From an uncultured Eubacteriales bacterium (GTDB lineage Bacteria > Bacillota > Clostridia > Lachnospirales > Anaerotignaceae): 5,204 nucleotides of DNA. Within the stretch, counting starts at the first letter, position 1, and each line of letters begins with the position of its first letter. The position numbers and the translations under genes were made by a program. Positions 5,188 to 5,204 of the stretch are shown here, piece by piece. The notes under the pieces were generated by a model. That model saw only the letters and a list, made by a program, of their open reading frames with translations, searched no databases and was not told where the DNA came from. Location of the stretch: assembly GCA_934552695.1 (NCBI GenBank), contig CAKTER010000118.1, positions 1-5,204 of the forward strand. The letters run 5' to 3'.

Positions 5188-5204
5188 GCCCGGCTGTGCC
5201 GGGC
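5188..5204 (+). terminator. Probable intrinsic terminator of the XRE gene, cut by the window edge
   Basis: GCCCGGC (5188-5194) and GCCGGGC (5198-5204) form a perfect 7-bp GC-rich stem with a TGT loop, 6 bp after the stop codon. AAAA lies just upstream (5183-5186). The T-tract that would confirm termination lies beyond the window. Confidence 0.7.

Noticed and set aside
1..5204. CRISPR array, insertion sequence, tRNA/rRNA or phage genes
   Set aside because: No regularly spaced repeats, transposase motifs, terminal repeats with target duplication, cloverleaf or phage-like protein were seen.

Overview
The window looks like chromosomal DNA from a fairly GC-rich anaerobic Firmicute (Clostridia, perhaps Oscillospirales). 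This is inferred from strong AGGAGG-type ribosome binding sites, a short 'MKK...' lipoprotein signal with a Ser/Gly/Asp/Glu linker, a Gram-positive-style XRE regulator with a hydrophobic tail, and Clostridia-like LivJ/LivH/LivM proteins. I cannot name the species.

Layout. The left half (1-2826, all minus strand) is the start of a high-affinity branched-chain amino acid (HAAT/Liv family) ABC importer operon in the order livJ (lipoprotein binding protein), livH (permease), livM (permease, cut by the left edge). The ATPase genes livG and livF are expected beyond the left edge. A 151-bp gap with a 12-bp-stem hairpin separates livJ from livH, whereas livH and livM are only 9 bp apart. Positions 2827-3084 form a divergent control region. 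It contains a plausible sigma-A promoter for livJ, an inverted repeat in the livJ leader, a run of T-tracts at about 10-11-bp spacing, and a weak extended -10 element for the rightward gene.

The right half is plus strand. At 3085-4311 lies a 408-residue PAS / AAA+ / Fis-type HTH regulator built like a sigma-54 enhancer-binding protein but with a degraded ATPase core. The GAFTGA loop is missing, the Walker A Lys is Arg, the Walker B Asp-Glu is Lys-Asn, and one arginine finger is lost. The DNA-binding helix is intact. The simplest reading is a local liv regulator that works with sigma-A rather than sigma-54. After a 168-bp gap carrying four copies of a GCAACCG half-site comes an XRE-family regulator with four predicted membrane helices (4480-5181), then a GC-rich hairpin, probably its terminator, at the right edge.

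How it may work together (inference): the PAS/Fis regulator binds in the curved divergent region and controls livJHM(GF) according to an unknown small ligand or intracellular state. The livJ-livH hairpin would make the binding protein more abundant than the permeases. The XRE/membrane gene appears to be a separate transcription unit, possibly autoregulated through the GCAACCG repeats. The most unusual item is the regulator with the sigma-54 activator fold but no visible ATPase or sigma-54-contact machinery.
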